This document shows, piece after piece, positions 38,973 to 47,360 of a stretch of DNA of 64,000 nucleotides. This DNA is from Campylobacter_A concisus_Y (GTDB lineage Bacteria; Campylobacterota; Campylobacteria; Campylobacterales; Campylobacteraceae). Numbering within the stretch: position 1 is the stretch's first letter; every line of letters begins with the position of its first letter. The position numbers and the translations under genes are program-made. A model generated the notes under the pieces. That model made no database searches. It worked only from the letters and a program-made list of their open reading frames with translations, and had not been told where the DNA came from. The DNA lies in assembly GCF_902460415.1 (NCBI RefSeq), contig NZ_CABPTY010000002.1, positions 326,389 to 390,388 of the forward strand. The letters run 5' to 3'.

Positions 38973-39939
38973 TAAATACCTAAACTACGATGTTTCTACA
39001 ATATTATATTGCAGTCACCTTTCATGAAATATAGCTTAATGTTTGTAGCAAAATAAAATTTTATGTAGCAAATTCTTAAGCTTGCAGTAATTTTAACACG
39101 TTTTTGTAAAATTTTTAAAAAACAAGTAAAATTTTTTAACGAATAATCTACTATAATATAATCTGTCACTTTGCCGGGTTAAATTTTTATCATAGTTTAA
39201 ATAAAATAAGTATAGATGTATAGTAGAAATGGCGTTTGTAGCTATTGAATATTGGCTAAAAAATATTTTTGATGATTATTATACATTCATACCCCTAGTG
39301 ATAAAACACAAAATAGAGATAGGCTGCATAAGCATCACGAGATCCTGCGTATGTCAAATACTGGCTACCATTTATAAAGATAAAAGAGTCAGAGTATTTA
39401 AAGGCAAAATTTGAGAATTTGTTTGGAGAGTATTTGGTGCGCAATTGATGATGATGCAATAATTTTTATTTGGTAATTTTAAGATATTTGTTTCGATTCC
39501 TCATATAAATACTAGCATTAAGTAATTCATAAGTATTTTTATGCTATACAATCAATTATAAGCAAAAACCCCTTGATATATCGTGCTTTTTAAAACATAA
39601 AATCATTTTTTTATTCTACTTACTATCAAATTCATTGACTCGACTATAAAAAAAGATTATAATGCTCACAATTTTTAAAAATAAAATATTTTTAACCAAA
39701 GGAGGTTAAGATGATCAAAATTAGTTAGAAGCAGAGGTTCTGTTTAAGTGTTAGAAAAGAACCTCTACGATAAATTTTAGCGTTTTTATTGTAACCGTTC
39801 TCTACTTTTAAACTACTTAAATAAGAACTTCATTAATACCAACCATATTGAGTTTATTGGGCAAACTATAGGTATGTCTATTTTGGTGAGATGGCTATTG
39901 CTGTCTTTATAAAATTTTAAAAAGTCATAGGAGAAAAAC
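38973..39939. other. GI-3 left end, 970 bp without a supported protein gene
   Basis: The stretch is AT-rich. A 61-codon frame (39229-39414) has no ribosome site. At 39711-39728 a five-residue frame (M-I-K-I-S) follows a perfect AAAGGAGGT site, and an inverted repeat AGAGGTTCT (39733-39741) / AGAACCTCT (39758-39766) follows immediately; this looks like a leader-peptide plus hairpin regulatory element for the mob genes, or a start-stop remnant. Confidence 0.4.
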
Positions 39940-40242
39940 ATGGCTAATAAAAAAATGCTTTTAAATGATTTAAAAGCTATCAGAAAAAATAAAATAAAAC
40001 AGGAGATTAAACAAGCATGCATTGAAGCCTTGTTTCCACAAAAAGCTACGATCAAAGAGTGCAGGCTAGTAATCGAAGATCGTTTTGGTATCAAGCTATC
40101 AAATAATGAGTTTTCCAAATGGAAGAAAGAATATGAGGCAAAAAATGCAAACCAACCCTCTGATGCATGTCATATTCTCGGTTCCAAAGAAGACGAAAAA
40201 AACGATGAGGAACTAAGCAATGGCACTAACAATCAAGAGTAG
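39940..40242 (+). CDS. small basic protein, first gene of GI-3 mobilisation block
   Basis: This 100-residue protein is not assigned to a family by me. The N-terminal 75 residues are basic and helical (KIKQEIKQACIEALFPQKA, KECRLVIEDRFGIKLSNNEF), fitting a helix-turn-helix DNA-binding or oriT-associated protein, and the tail is acidic. It has a GGAG site and overlaps the next gene by 23 bp, so it belongs to the mob operon. Confidence 0.55.
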   Translation: MANKKMLLNDLKAIRKNKIKQEIKQACIEALFPQKATIKECRLVIEDRFGIKLSNNEFSKWKKEYEAKNANQPSDACHILGSKEDEKNDEELSNGTNNQE

Positions 40243-40765
40243 TGATACAGCAGTTGCGGCAAACGCAGTAATTGCTCTACAAGAACATATCGAAATTGGT
40301 AATAAGGTTAGTGAAAATATTAGAAATAATATTGAACTTTTTAATCAAGCCGCAGATAGCTTTGATAAAAGCTTTAAAGAAAAAATAGAACTTATAGAGC
40401 AAGGAGGTATTGAACTTATAAATGCAACAAAAGAGATTCAAAACAACTTTCAAAATACTCTAAAGAGTGCAGATAAAACTATATCAAAGATTAACTCATC
40501 TTTTACCTCTTTGATGAAAAAGATAGCATATGTGTTAATTACCATTGTGTTTATAGAAGCACTCTTCTTTTTTGGCTACTTGTTTTATGATAGCCATAAG
40601 ACAAATGAAACCAAATCTTCACTACAAAATAGGCTAGATAAAGCACTTTATAACGTGTCTAATCTTCAAGGCTTTATTATCCATATTTACAACCAAGATG
40701 GTCAAAAAGCTAGCGAGGATTTTACTAAATGGCTAAACACAAATGGTGACAGCAATGTTCAGTAG
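40220..40765 (+). CDS. MobB-like membrane protein
   Basis: The 181-residue protein has an N-terminal coiled-coil-like region (about residues 25-90), one transmembrane segment at about residues 98-123 (AYVLITIVFIEALFFFGYLF) and a cytoplasmic or periplasmic tail. This is the layout of MobB/MbeB-type proteins that anchor relaxosomes. It overlaps the preceding gene and lies 150 bp before mobC. Confidence 0.5.
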   Translation: MALTIKSSDTAVAANAVIALQEHIEIGNKVSENIRNNIELFNQAADSFDKSFKEKIELIEQGGIELINATKEIQNNFQNTLKSADKTISKINSSFTSLMKKIAYVLITIVFIEALFFFGYLFYDSHKTNETKSSLQNRLDKALYNVSNLQGFIIHIYNQDGQKASEDFTKWLNTNGDSNVQ

Positions 40766-40917
40766 CAAGCAAATTTTTCTAATAGCAAGACACATACAAT
40801 GTATGACACTTCGTTTTCATACCTTGTATAATCTTGCTCTGCCGAGGGCTGCAATGCGAGACATAAGAAGCGTTAAAACGCTTCTTCTCGCTATCACATT
40901 TTATGAAAGGATATCAT
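40766..40917. other. candidate oriT / regulatory region upstream of mobC
   Basis: A perfect 9-bp inverted repeat AGAAGCGTT/AACGCTTCT with a 2-bp loop lies at 40866-40885, just before the ribosome site of mobC. The surrounding ctctgccgagggctgcaatg is unusually GC-rich. Placement between mobB and mobC suits oriT; a terminator is the alternative. Confidence 0.4.
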
Positions 40918-41280
40918 ATGTCAAAAAATGTCAAGGATAAGATGCTCTCCGTAAGGATCACTTATCAACAATACAATAAGTTATATAAAATAGCTCTAGA
41001 GCTAGATATGTCAAGATCAGAAATCATTTCCTATCTTATAGATAATGGCACTATAAATTCTGAATCTATAAAAAAGAAAGAGCTATATCCAGCAATAATT
41101 GCAAATTTTGCTAGACCTTTTAATAACATTAATCAAATAGCAAAGAAACTAAATATAGCTTATAAGACTAGTGGCAATATAGCTTTAGAAGTGATACTGC
41201 AGACACAAGAAGAGTTGTACAAAGTTCAATCAGTGCTAACTGAAATTTTAAGCCTAATAAAGAGTAGCTATGATAGCTAA
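40918..41280 (+). CDS. mobC: MobC-like ribbon-helix-helix relaxosome protein
   Basis: The 120-residue protein has an RHH-type N terminus (KMLSVRITYQQYNKLYKIAL, ELDMSRSEIISYLID) and the MobC-like FARPFNNINQIAKKLN segment. The ATG at 40918 has AAAGG seven bases upstream; an earlier ATG at 40903 is less well placed. It overlaps the relaxase start by 11 bp, so the two are translationally coupled. Confidence 0.75.
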   Translation: MSKNVKDKMLSVRITYQQYNKLYKIALELDMSRSEIISYLIDNGTINSESIKKKELYPAIIANFARPFNNINQIAKKLNIAYKTSGNIALEVILQTQEELYKVQSVLTEILSLIKSSYDS

Positions 41281-43720
41281 GATCTCAAAGGGAGAAAAAG
41301 GCATAGCTGATTATCTAAAAACTGGCAAGAAAAGAGATTCAAAGCTAACTAGAGATGAAAAAGATGATAGATTACCACTGGCTGGAAATTTAGATCTTAT
41401 CGAGATGTCTGAAAAGCACCAGAGCAAGAAAAAGAATAAGAAACATAACTACTATCATATATCCTTGTCATTTACTTCAGAGGAGTGGAACAAACTATAT
41501 GAAAGTGGCAATATAGATGAGCTTATAATAGACTTTCTCAGACTCACTTTCCCAAATCACGACATAGATGAGCTACTTTTTTATGCTGAAGCTCATCTGC
41601 CTATAATCAAAGAAGAGCCATATATTCCTCGCCCAGAAGGGGCACTAGAAAATAGAACATTAAACAAGAAACATAAAAATGGTGAACCACTAAAAAGAGA
41701 GCCTCATGTTCATCTAATAGTCTCTTTTGAAAATATGAAATTTACCCATAGTGTAAAAACCGGTGGAGTTATATATACAAAAGGTGCAGCCAAGCAACAA
41801 ATAAAAGCTGTTATGGCTAAATCAGCAGAAAAATTTAAAAGAGTGGTTAATGACATCTTATCTAACAAGTATGGTCTAAATAATATAGAGCCTTTAGGTA
41901 TGGATGAAGACCAACTAAATAAACAATATGAAAGCTTTAAAAGTGCAGCACAAAAGGTTAAGAAAGGCAAAGAAAAAGATACACAGATAAAGATAGAAAC
42001 AGATGTTGTGATCGAGCCAAAAGCTAATACAAAAGAGCAAAATATAAGTGTTGAAGAGTTACTAGCTGATGCTAAAAATTCTACAGCTGATTATCTATTA
42101 AGAATGATAGAAGAAGATGAGAGTTTCAAAAAAGACTATTATGATAGGGCAAAGAGGCTTAACGCAATGGATATAAGAGAATTTTTGCCTATGATCAATG
42201 CAAAATTTAACATTACCGCAAAACCTGAAATGGTAAATGACAAATATAAAGTAAGAGTGGATGGTTTTAATGGAACTTATAATCTAACTGACCTAATGTG
42301 TAAGATAGTCTATAATGGCAGAAAAGGAGCGTTGTTTCACGTAGTTAATGAGCTAGAGCAAATGCTTATAGAGCTTGAGGCCAATAAAAATGAGCCAAAG
42401 ATAACATTAAGTGTAAGTAGTGACTTTGGCACGCCAAATAAAGACCCAAAAGCTCAAGTGTTAAATAGCTGGAAAACGATACAAATAGAGCCATACAATC
42501 TAAAATCAATACTTAAAAACTATTCAGCTATATCAGTGGCAAGTTTCAAAGATAAAAGTGAAGAAGCTAGCAGTATTGATGGCATAACTCCTACGCTTAT
42601 ATATGATATAGATAACTCTAAATTTACTGCAAATGATGCTCAAAATTTACTACAAAGTAAAGGAATAAAAGGCTTCATACACCCAACCACCTATCAAGCG
42701 CCAGACACAAAAGTAGAGAAATTTAAACTCATCATACCCACAACAAAGACTCCAAGCTTAAATGAATATGATGAATACATAAAAGAGATAACAAGAGAGC
42801 TTGGGTTATGTAACATAGTAAATAACTCCAGCTTGCATCCTAGTAAATTTCACTACACTCCAGTGCCAGGATCTGAACTTGTAAGCATTAGTGGAAAAAC
42901 TTTTGATAATACAAGAGCCATTGAAGATGCTGGCTTAAAAACAGATATTAATAATATGGATATTAAAGCCATATATGAAGATTTACAAAATCTAAGAAAA
43001 TATGAGCTTGGTCATGAAACAAAAGATACCAACTCACATATTAAAAGAACAAGCTACCAAGCTATATCATCAAAGATTCCGATAAAAGAGTTAATAGAAT
43101 ACTTTGAAGAAAACACTATGGTTAAAAAATATGAAGATTGTCAAATACTTTTTAATAATAACAGTAGATATCTATACTTGCCAGAAGAAAACACAGCCTA
43201 TTCTTTTAACCAAAATAGACACTATACTCCATATATCTACATTAGAGATAAATTTTATGAAGCAGCTAGAAAGATAAAAACTGGATTTTATGATGATGAT
43301 CTCATTCAAAAGCTAAGACTTAAACAAAATGAATATAAAGGCTTCGTAAAAGGTATCGATGATCATCTAGATATAAATAGATACTATTTAGCTTTTATAA
43401 ATAGAACTGAAAACTTTAAAAAATATCTATCGAATATAGCTAAGACTAACTATAAAGGCTTAATTTATAATATAAAAACATATATGAAAGATTGGCAAGA
43501 TATGCAAGGTTTTAATAAGCTAAAGGAGCGTTATAGAACAGATAAGATATATCTAACAGAAGATCATATATTATTTGGTTCACTAAAAATAACAAAGCAA
43601 GAGCTATACGATCAAGGACTTGATAAGAATTTTGAAGTAGAGCAATCAAAACAACAATCAAATGAGATAGAGGGCAAAGAGCAAAATGTGAAGTCAGAGT
43701 ATGATGGTTTGGGAAGGTAG
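41270..43720 (+). CDS. relaxase with C-terminal primase-like region
   Basis: The 816-residue protein starts like MobA relaxases (MIAKISKGEKGIADYL) and contains a metal-binding REPHVHLIVSFEN (HxH) at about residue 145. From about residue 435 to 540 there is a segment with LIYDIDNSK, GIKGFIHPTT, FKLIIPTTKTP and HPSKFHYTPVPGS, in the order and spacing of archaeo-eukaryotic-type (PrimPol) primases (DxD, sxH-like, conserved Arg/Lys strand). Relaxase-primase fusions are known in RSF1010 MobA/RepB. The primase assignment is by motif only and the second motif is atypical. The gene overlaps mobC by 11 bp. Confidence 0.6.
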   Translation: MIAKISKGEKGIADYLKTGKKRDSKLTRDEKDDRLPLAGNLDLIEMSEKHQSKKKNKKHNYYHISLSFTSEEWNKLYESGNIDELIIDFLRLTFPNHDIDELLFYAEAHLPIIKEEPYIPRPEGALENRTLNKKHKNGEPLKREPHVHLIVSFENMKFTHSVKTGGVIYTKGAAKQQIKAVMAKSAEKFKRVVNDILSNKYGLNNIEPLGMDEDQLNKQYESFKSAAQKVKKGKEKDTQIKIETDVVIEPKANTKEQNISVEELLADAKNSTADYLLRMIEEDESFKKDYYDRAKRLNAMDIREFLPMINAKFNITAKPEMVNDKYKVRVDGFNGTYNLTDLMCKIVYNGRKGALFHVVNELEQMLIELEANKNEPKITLSVSSDFGTPNKDPKAQVLNSWKTIQIEPYNLKSILKNYSAISVASFKDKSEEASSIDGITPTLIYDIDNSKFTANDAQNLLQSKGIKGFIHPTTYQAPDTKVEKFKLIIPTTKTPSLNEYDEYIKEITRELGLCNIVNNSSLHPSKFHYTPVPGSELVSISGKTFDNTRAIEDAGLKTDINNMDIKAIYEDLQNLRKYELGHETKDTNSHIKRTSYQAISSKIPIKELIEYFEENTMVKKYEDCQILFNNNSRYLYLPEENTAYSFNQNRHYTPYIYIRDKFYEAARKIKTGFYDDDLIQKLRLKQNEYKGFVKGIDDHLDINRYYLAFINRTENFKKYLSNIAKTNYKGLIYNIKTYMKDWQDMQGFNKLKERYRTDKIYLTEDHILFGSLKITKQELYDQGLDKNFEVEQSKQQSNEIEGKEQNVKSEYDGLGR

Positions 43721-43778
43721 ATTATCGTAAGCTGTTATAGAAGACAAATTATTAGCATTGTATCTTCTTGTCCTTCTC

Positions 43779-44993
43779 TCATCCCATAAAACCAAACGGC
43801 AATGCAAACATATCATCATCTAGCTTCATAGCCGTATCTCCAGCATAAAAAACTATGCCTTTATCAAATTTGCTTTGTAAATTTTCTTTTAGATGGTAGA
43901 TATGCTTAAAGTCATCTTTACTGATAGTTTTTGAGGACTTGACCTCTATGGCTATGAGTTTGCCTGATATCTCAAGGATAAAGTCTATCTCTTTTTGATC
44001 ACTCGTTCTATAGTAGTATATATTTGCTCTTTTTTTGCTACTGGTATTTGCTTTTAGTAGCTCATCAAATACAAATGTCTCATATATGGCGCCTTTATAA
44101 GGAGAATTCGCAAGCTCTTGCGCTGATGAAATTTGAAGTAAATGTGCCAGCACCCCTGTGTCGGTAGCAAAAATTTTAGGTGTTTTTATGAGCCTTTTTA
44201 GAGCGTTGTTAAAATATGGCTGAAGCTTTTGGATCTGATAGGTATGCTCTAGCACGCTAAAATAGCTATCAAATGTCTTATTATCAAGCCCAGACTCTAG
44301 ACATAGCTCGTTTTTGTTAAAGATATTGCCACTTCTTAGCATACATAGGCGGTACATAGTGATAAATTTATCCATATTTCTGATGTTGCCTATCTCTTTG
44401 GCATCTGATTCTATATATGTTCTTATATATGAGCTAAACCAGAGATATTTTGATTTCTCTGAGTCTATCTTTGTGATCTCCGGGTAGCCGCCGTTTATGA
44501 TCTTTTCAGATAAGCCGTCGTTGTCATACTTCTTTAGCGCTAGATGGCTTATATCGCCACTTAAAATATCTATCAAATTTTCATCACTATGGCTTAACTC
44601 TTTTTGAGAAAGCGGATAGAGTTCCACTATGCCTATCCTACCAGCCAAAGAGTCCGAGATATCTTTAAAGCCTTTTAAATTTGCAGAGCCAGTTAGTATA
44701 AACTGCCCGTTTGTTCTATCTTTATCTACAAATTCTTTTATTGCTAAAAGCAGTATGGGCACTCTTTGTATCTCATCTATCACGATAGGCTTCTCGCAAT
44801 GCTCTATAAAGCCTTTTGGATCGTTTCTTGCGGATTCATATATATTAATATCGTCAAGCGTTACGTAATTTGGTATATCTAAATTTAAAGCAAGGGTTGA
44901 TTTGCCAACTTGTCTAGCTCCGCTTATCAAAAGCACAGGAAAGCTTTTCATATACTCTTTTATTTCGTCGCTTATGGCTCGTTTGATGTACAT
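43779..44993 (-). CDS. AAA+ ATPase with DUF4143 domain
   Basis: The 404-residue protein has an AAA_14 ATPase (Walker A GARQVGKST at about residue 26, Walker B PIVIDEIQRVP at about 70, sensor FILTGSANL) and a C-terminal DUF4143 part (AIYETFVFDELLKA, then EIDFILEISGKLIAIEVKSS), where E-D-ExK looks like a PD-(D/E)XK fold. Such genes are common, mobile and of unknown function; several have been tied to phage defence or toxin-like behaviour. It is convergent with the relaxase gene and has no operon partner. Confidence 0.82.
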   Translation of the reverse strand: MYIKRAISDEIKEYMKSFPVLLISGARQVGKSTLALNLDIPNYVTLDDINIYESARNDPKGFIEHCEKPIVIDEIQRVPILLLAIKEFVDKDRTNGQFILTGSANLKGFKDISDSLAGRIGIVELYPLSQKELSHSDENLIDILSGDISHLALKKYDNDGLSEKIINGGYPEITKIDSEKSKYLWFSSYIRTYIESDAKEIGNIRNMDKFITMYRLCMLRSGNIFNKNELCLESGLDNKTFDSYFSVLEHTYQIQKLQPYFNNALKRLIKTPKIFATDTGVLAHLLQISSAQELANSPYKGAIYETFVFDELLKANTSSKKRANIYYYRTSDQKEIDFILEISGKLIAIEVKSSKTISKDDFKHIYHLKENLQSKFDKGIVFYAGDTAMKLDDDMFALPFGFMG

Positions 44994-45000
44994 AGTATTT

Positions 45001-45296
45001 TATCCTTAAATATTTAGGAGTATAATACTATGATTTATATAAATTTACAAGGATGGTTTGGTTAAGATAATTGTATATTTAAATTTAATTCGAACTAAAA
45101 CTGGCAAGATTAAGTCAGTCACTGTGATTTTCCATCACACTGAGTATTTTATTGGTAGAGTTTTAAGCAATATCACCTCAGATTTTCATATTGACAAATG
45201 GCAGTCAAATTTTACCTCAAAAGGAGCAGCACAATAACCATTTTTGGAATATTGCACAGGCTCTTTTATACTGCGACCTAACTTCCCAATAAATTT
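45001..45296. other. non-coding segment with a start-less 60-codon frame
   Basis: The plus strand is open from about 45043 to 45237 (ending KWQSNFTSKGAAQ, stop) without ATG and without a family I recognise. It may be a gene remnant at the edge of the restriction/IS scar. Confidence 0.3.
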
Positions 45297-45536
45297 TTAC
45301 CTCATAACTTTATCCAGTAGTGATTTATAGCTATCCACTACGTCATAGACCACGCTATCGTTGCTTATAGCCTTAAAATGCTCCTTTGCGCAGTGGATTT
45401 TGGACTCTTCGACTTGGCGAAGCTGCATAGAGTTCATAGACCCTTTAGTCTCCGCGACAAAATAAATATGCTTAATATCTCCCTCATAAAATGCAATCGC
45501 CCTAAAAAGACAAACCTCTCCAGATACATCAGTCAT
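45297..45536 (-). pseudogene. type III restriction enzyme Res, C-terminal fragment
   Basis: The 79 codons give HIYFVAETKGSMNSMQLRQV, EESKIHCAKEHF and VVYDVVDSYKSLLDKV, the well conserved end of type III Res subunits. Everything upstream (helicase part, over 850 residues) is missing: at 45536 the sequence switches to an ISL3-type transposase on the other strand. No mod gene is present, so this is a scar of a lost type III system. Confidence 0.82.
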
Positions 45537-46260
45537 ATATATAGACGAATTTAAAGGAAATATAGAAAAAGAGAAATATCAGCTAGCGATGTATGATAAA
45601 AACCGTAAACTAGTAGATATATTAAGAAATAGACATTCACAAACAATAAAAAATATAATAAACGAATTTGAAATACAACCACAAGTAGTTGTAATGGATA
45701 TGTTTAAGCCATTTAGAAGCATAATAAATAGTAATATAGTTCAGGCCCAAATAGTAGCAGATAAATATCATGTAATAAGACAAGGGATATGGGCATTAAG
45801 AGATTTAAGAGTAGAATTATTTAACAAAGACAATGAAAAGTATAAGAAGTTAAAAAAATATTGGAAAATACTAAGTAAAAGCCCAATAAGTCAGTTTAGT
45901 CAAAGACAAAAAGAAATATTAAAAGAGATATTAAAAGTAGATAAGACATTGAAAAAGATGTATAGAATAATAAAAGAATTTTACAAGATGTTTGAGAGCA
46001 AGACAGTAAAGACAATGAGAAGGAGAATAGAGCAATTAATTGAAAAATTGAGAGTATTTAATATAAAGCAAAGTATAAAACTAGCAGATACAATAACAAG
46101 TTGGAAAAAAGAGATAATAAATATAGTAGAATATAAAATAAACAATGGGTTTATAGAAGGAAATAACAACAAAATAAAAGTAATAAAAAGAGTATCTTAT
46201 GGACTAAGAAACTATGAAAGATTTAGAAAATTGATATATTTACGTCTTTGCAATAGATAG
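45537..46260 (+). pseudogene. ISL3-family transposase, 3' part only
   Basis: The open frame starts without initiation codon at the junction with the Res fragment and reads IDEFKGNIEKEKYQLAMYD, VVVMDMFKPFRSIINSN, QIVADKYHVIRQG and the terminal FIEGNNNKIKVIKRVSYGLR: the DDE C-terminal half of ISL3 transposases. The first ~180 residues and the left end of the IS are lost. The right end probably lies at about 46295 (TGACAAAGAACC). Confidence 0.85.
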
Positions 46261-46296
46261 AGGTGTTTTTACACCCCCACTATTGACAAAGAACCA
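46261..46296 (-). repeat. probable right end of the ISL3-type IS
   Basis: Read on the minus strand the segment begins GGTTCTTTGTCAATAGTGG, resembling ISL3-family terminal inverted repeats (GGCTCTTTGTCAA type). The matching left end was not found. Confidence 0.5.
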
Positions 46297-46370
46297 TAAT
46301 AAATTTTATCCGCTCTATAAATTTAAAAATTGAATACCCTTTTTACATACATTTAAAAGAAAAATTTATA

Positions 46371-46376
46371 TATAAT
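46371..46376 (+). promoter_or_regulatory. -10 box for the larACEB cluster
   Basis: TATAAT lies 40 bp before the GTG of larA in a T-rich context; this is the only good promoter between the IS end and larA. Confidence 0.5.
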
Positions 46377-46416
46377 CCTAAGATAAAAAATTAATAATTA
46401 TACTTAAGGAGCAAAC

Positions 46417-47358
46417 GTGCAAATTCCTATTCGCTACGGCAAAGATGATATCATCGACCTAAGCGTTCCGGAAAAAAATTTACTGGGAGTTTTTAACCCC
46501 AACCCCGTGGCTAAATTCGACGAAGCAGCGCTTATCGCAAAGGCTCTGGCAAATCCGATAAACCAAAAAAGCTTTGACGAGTTTATCGCCGGCGATGAAA
46601 AGATCGTTATCATCGTAAATGACGGCACAAGGCCTACGCCAACTGCTAAAATTTTAAAGCAAATTTATCCAAAAATTCGCGATAAAAATAAAATTTTCAT
46701 CATCGCCACCGGCTGCCACAGAGAGGGGACGCTAGATGAATACAATATGATATTTTCTAAAGAAATTTACCCAGAGATCAGAGCTAAAAACGAGGTTCAT
46801 GACCACGACTCAAAGCACGATGAGATGGTATTTTTAGGCGAGTCCAAAAACGGCACGCAGATGTATCTAAACAAAATAGTAGCTGAAGCTAAAAAGGTGA
46901 TCGTTATAGGTTCAGTCGAGCCTCACTATTTTGCAGGCTACACTGGCGGTAGAAAGGCGTTTTTGCCAGGCACTGCCTCATACGAGAGCATCACGCAAAA
47001 CCACAAACTAGCCCTTAGTCCTGACGCTCAGGCTCTGCGTCTTGAGGGCAACCCTGTGCATGAAGATATGATCGATGCGATGAAGGTTCTTTCAAACATC
47101 GATGTCTTTTCTATACAGACAGTGCTTGATAGCGAGCATGGCGTCTATTACGCGAGTGCTGGCGATCTAAACGATAGTTTTTATGACTGTGTGAAAAAGG
47201 CTGATGAGGTCTTTTGCGTAAATATCCCACAAAAAGCTGACATCGTGATCTCGGTAGCGCCTTATCCTATGGATGTCGATCTTTATCAGGCGCAAAAGGG
47301 TGCGGACGCAAAAATAGTCATCTTGCCGTTTGGCTCTATGACTGTGCCTAAGGTTTAA
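46417..47358 (+). CDS. larA: LarA-family nickel-pincer racemase/epimerase with internal C-terminal deletion
   Basis: GTG start with AAGGAG. LarA proteins are usually about 420 residues; this one has 313. It keeps the cofactor and substrate residues: NDGTRPTPT, ATGCHREGT (His near 108), EPHYFAGYTGGRKAFLPG (His and the cofactor-bearing Lys), and YPMDVDLYQAQKG (Gln and Lys). Directly after QKG the sequence continues ADAKIVILPFGSMTVPKV, which in intact LarA is the extreme C terminus, so roughly 100 residues are missing in frame. The joint has the near-repeat gcgcaaaa/acgcaaaa, a plausible deletion point. Family members racemise lactate, malate or similar 2-hydroxy acids using a Ni pincer nucleotide. 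Activity of this version is doubtful. Confidence 0.8.
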   Translation: MQIPIRYGKDDIIDLSVPEKNLLGVFNPNPVAKFDEAALIAKALANPINQKSFDEFIAGDEKIVIIVNDGTRPTPTAKILKQIYPKIRDKNKIFIIATGCHREGTLDEYNMIFSKEIYPEIRAKNEVHDHDSKHDEMVFLGESKNGTQMYLNKIVAEAKKVIVIGSVEPHYFAGYTGGRKAFLPGTASYESITQNHKLALSPDAQALRLEGNPVHEDMIDAMKVLSNIDVFSIQTVLDSEHGVYYASAGDLNDSFYDCVKKADEVFCVNIPQKADIVISVAPYPMDVDLYQAQKGADAKIVILPFGSMTVPKV

Positions 47359-47360
47359 GT

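Noticed and set aside
39229..39414. 61-codon plus-strand frame in GI-3 left end
   Set aside because: No ribosome site and no recognisable domain; composition like the surrounding non-coding DNA.
43779..44993. part of an intact toxin-antitoxin or restriction system
   Set aside because: The DUF4143 ATPase stands alone and convergent to the relaxase gene; the neighbouring Res gene is only a fragment.
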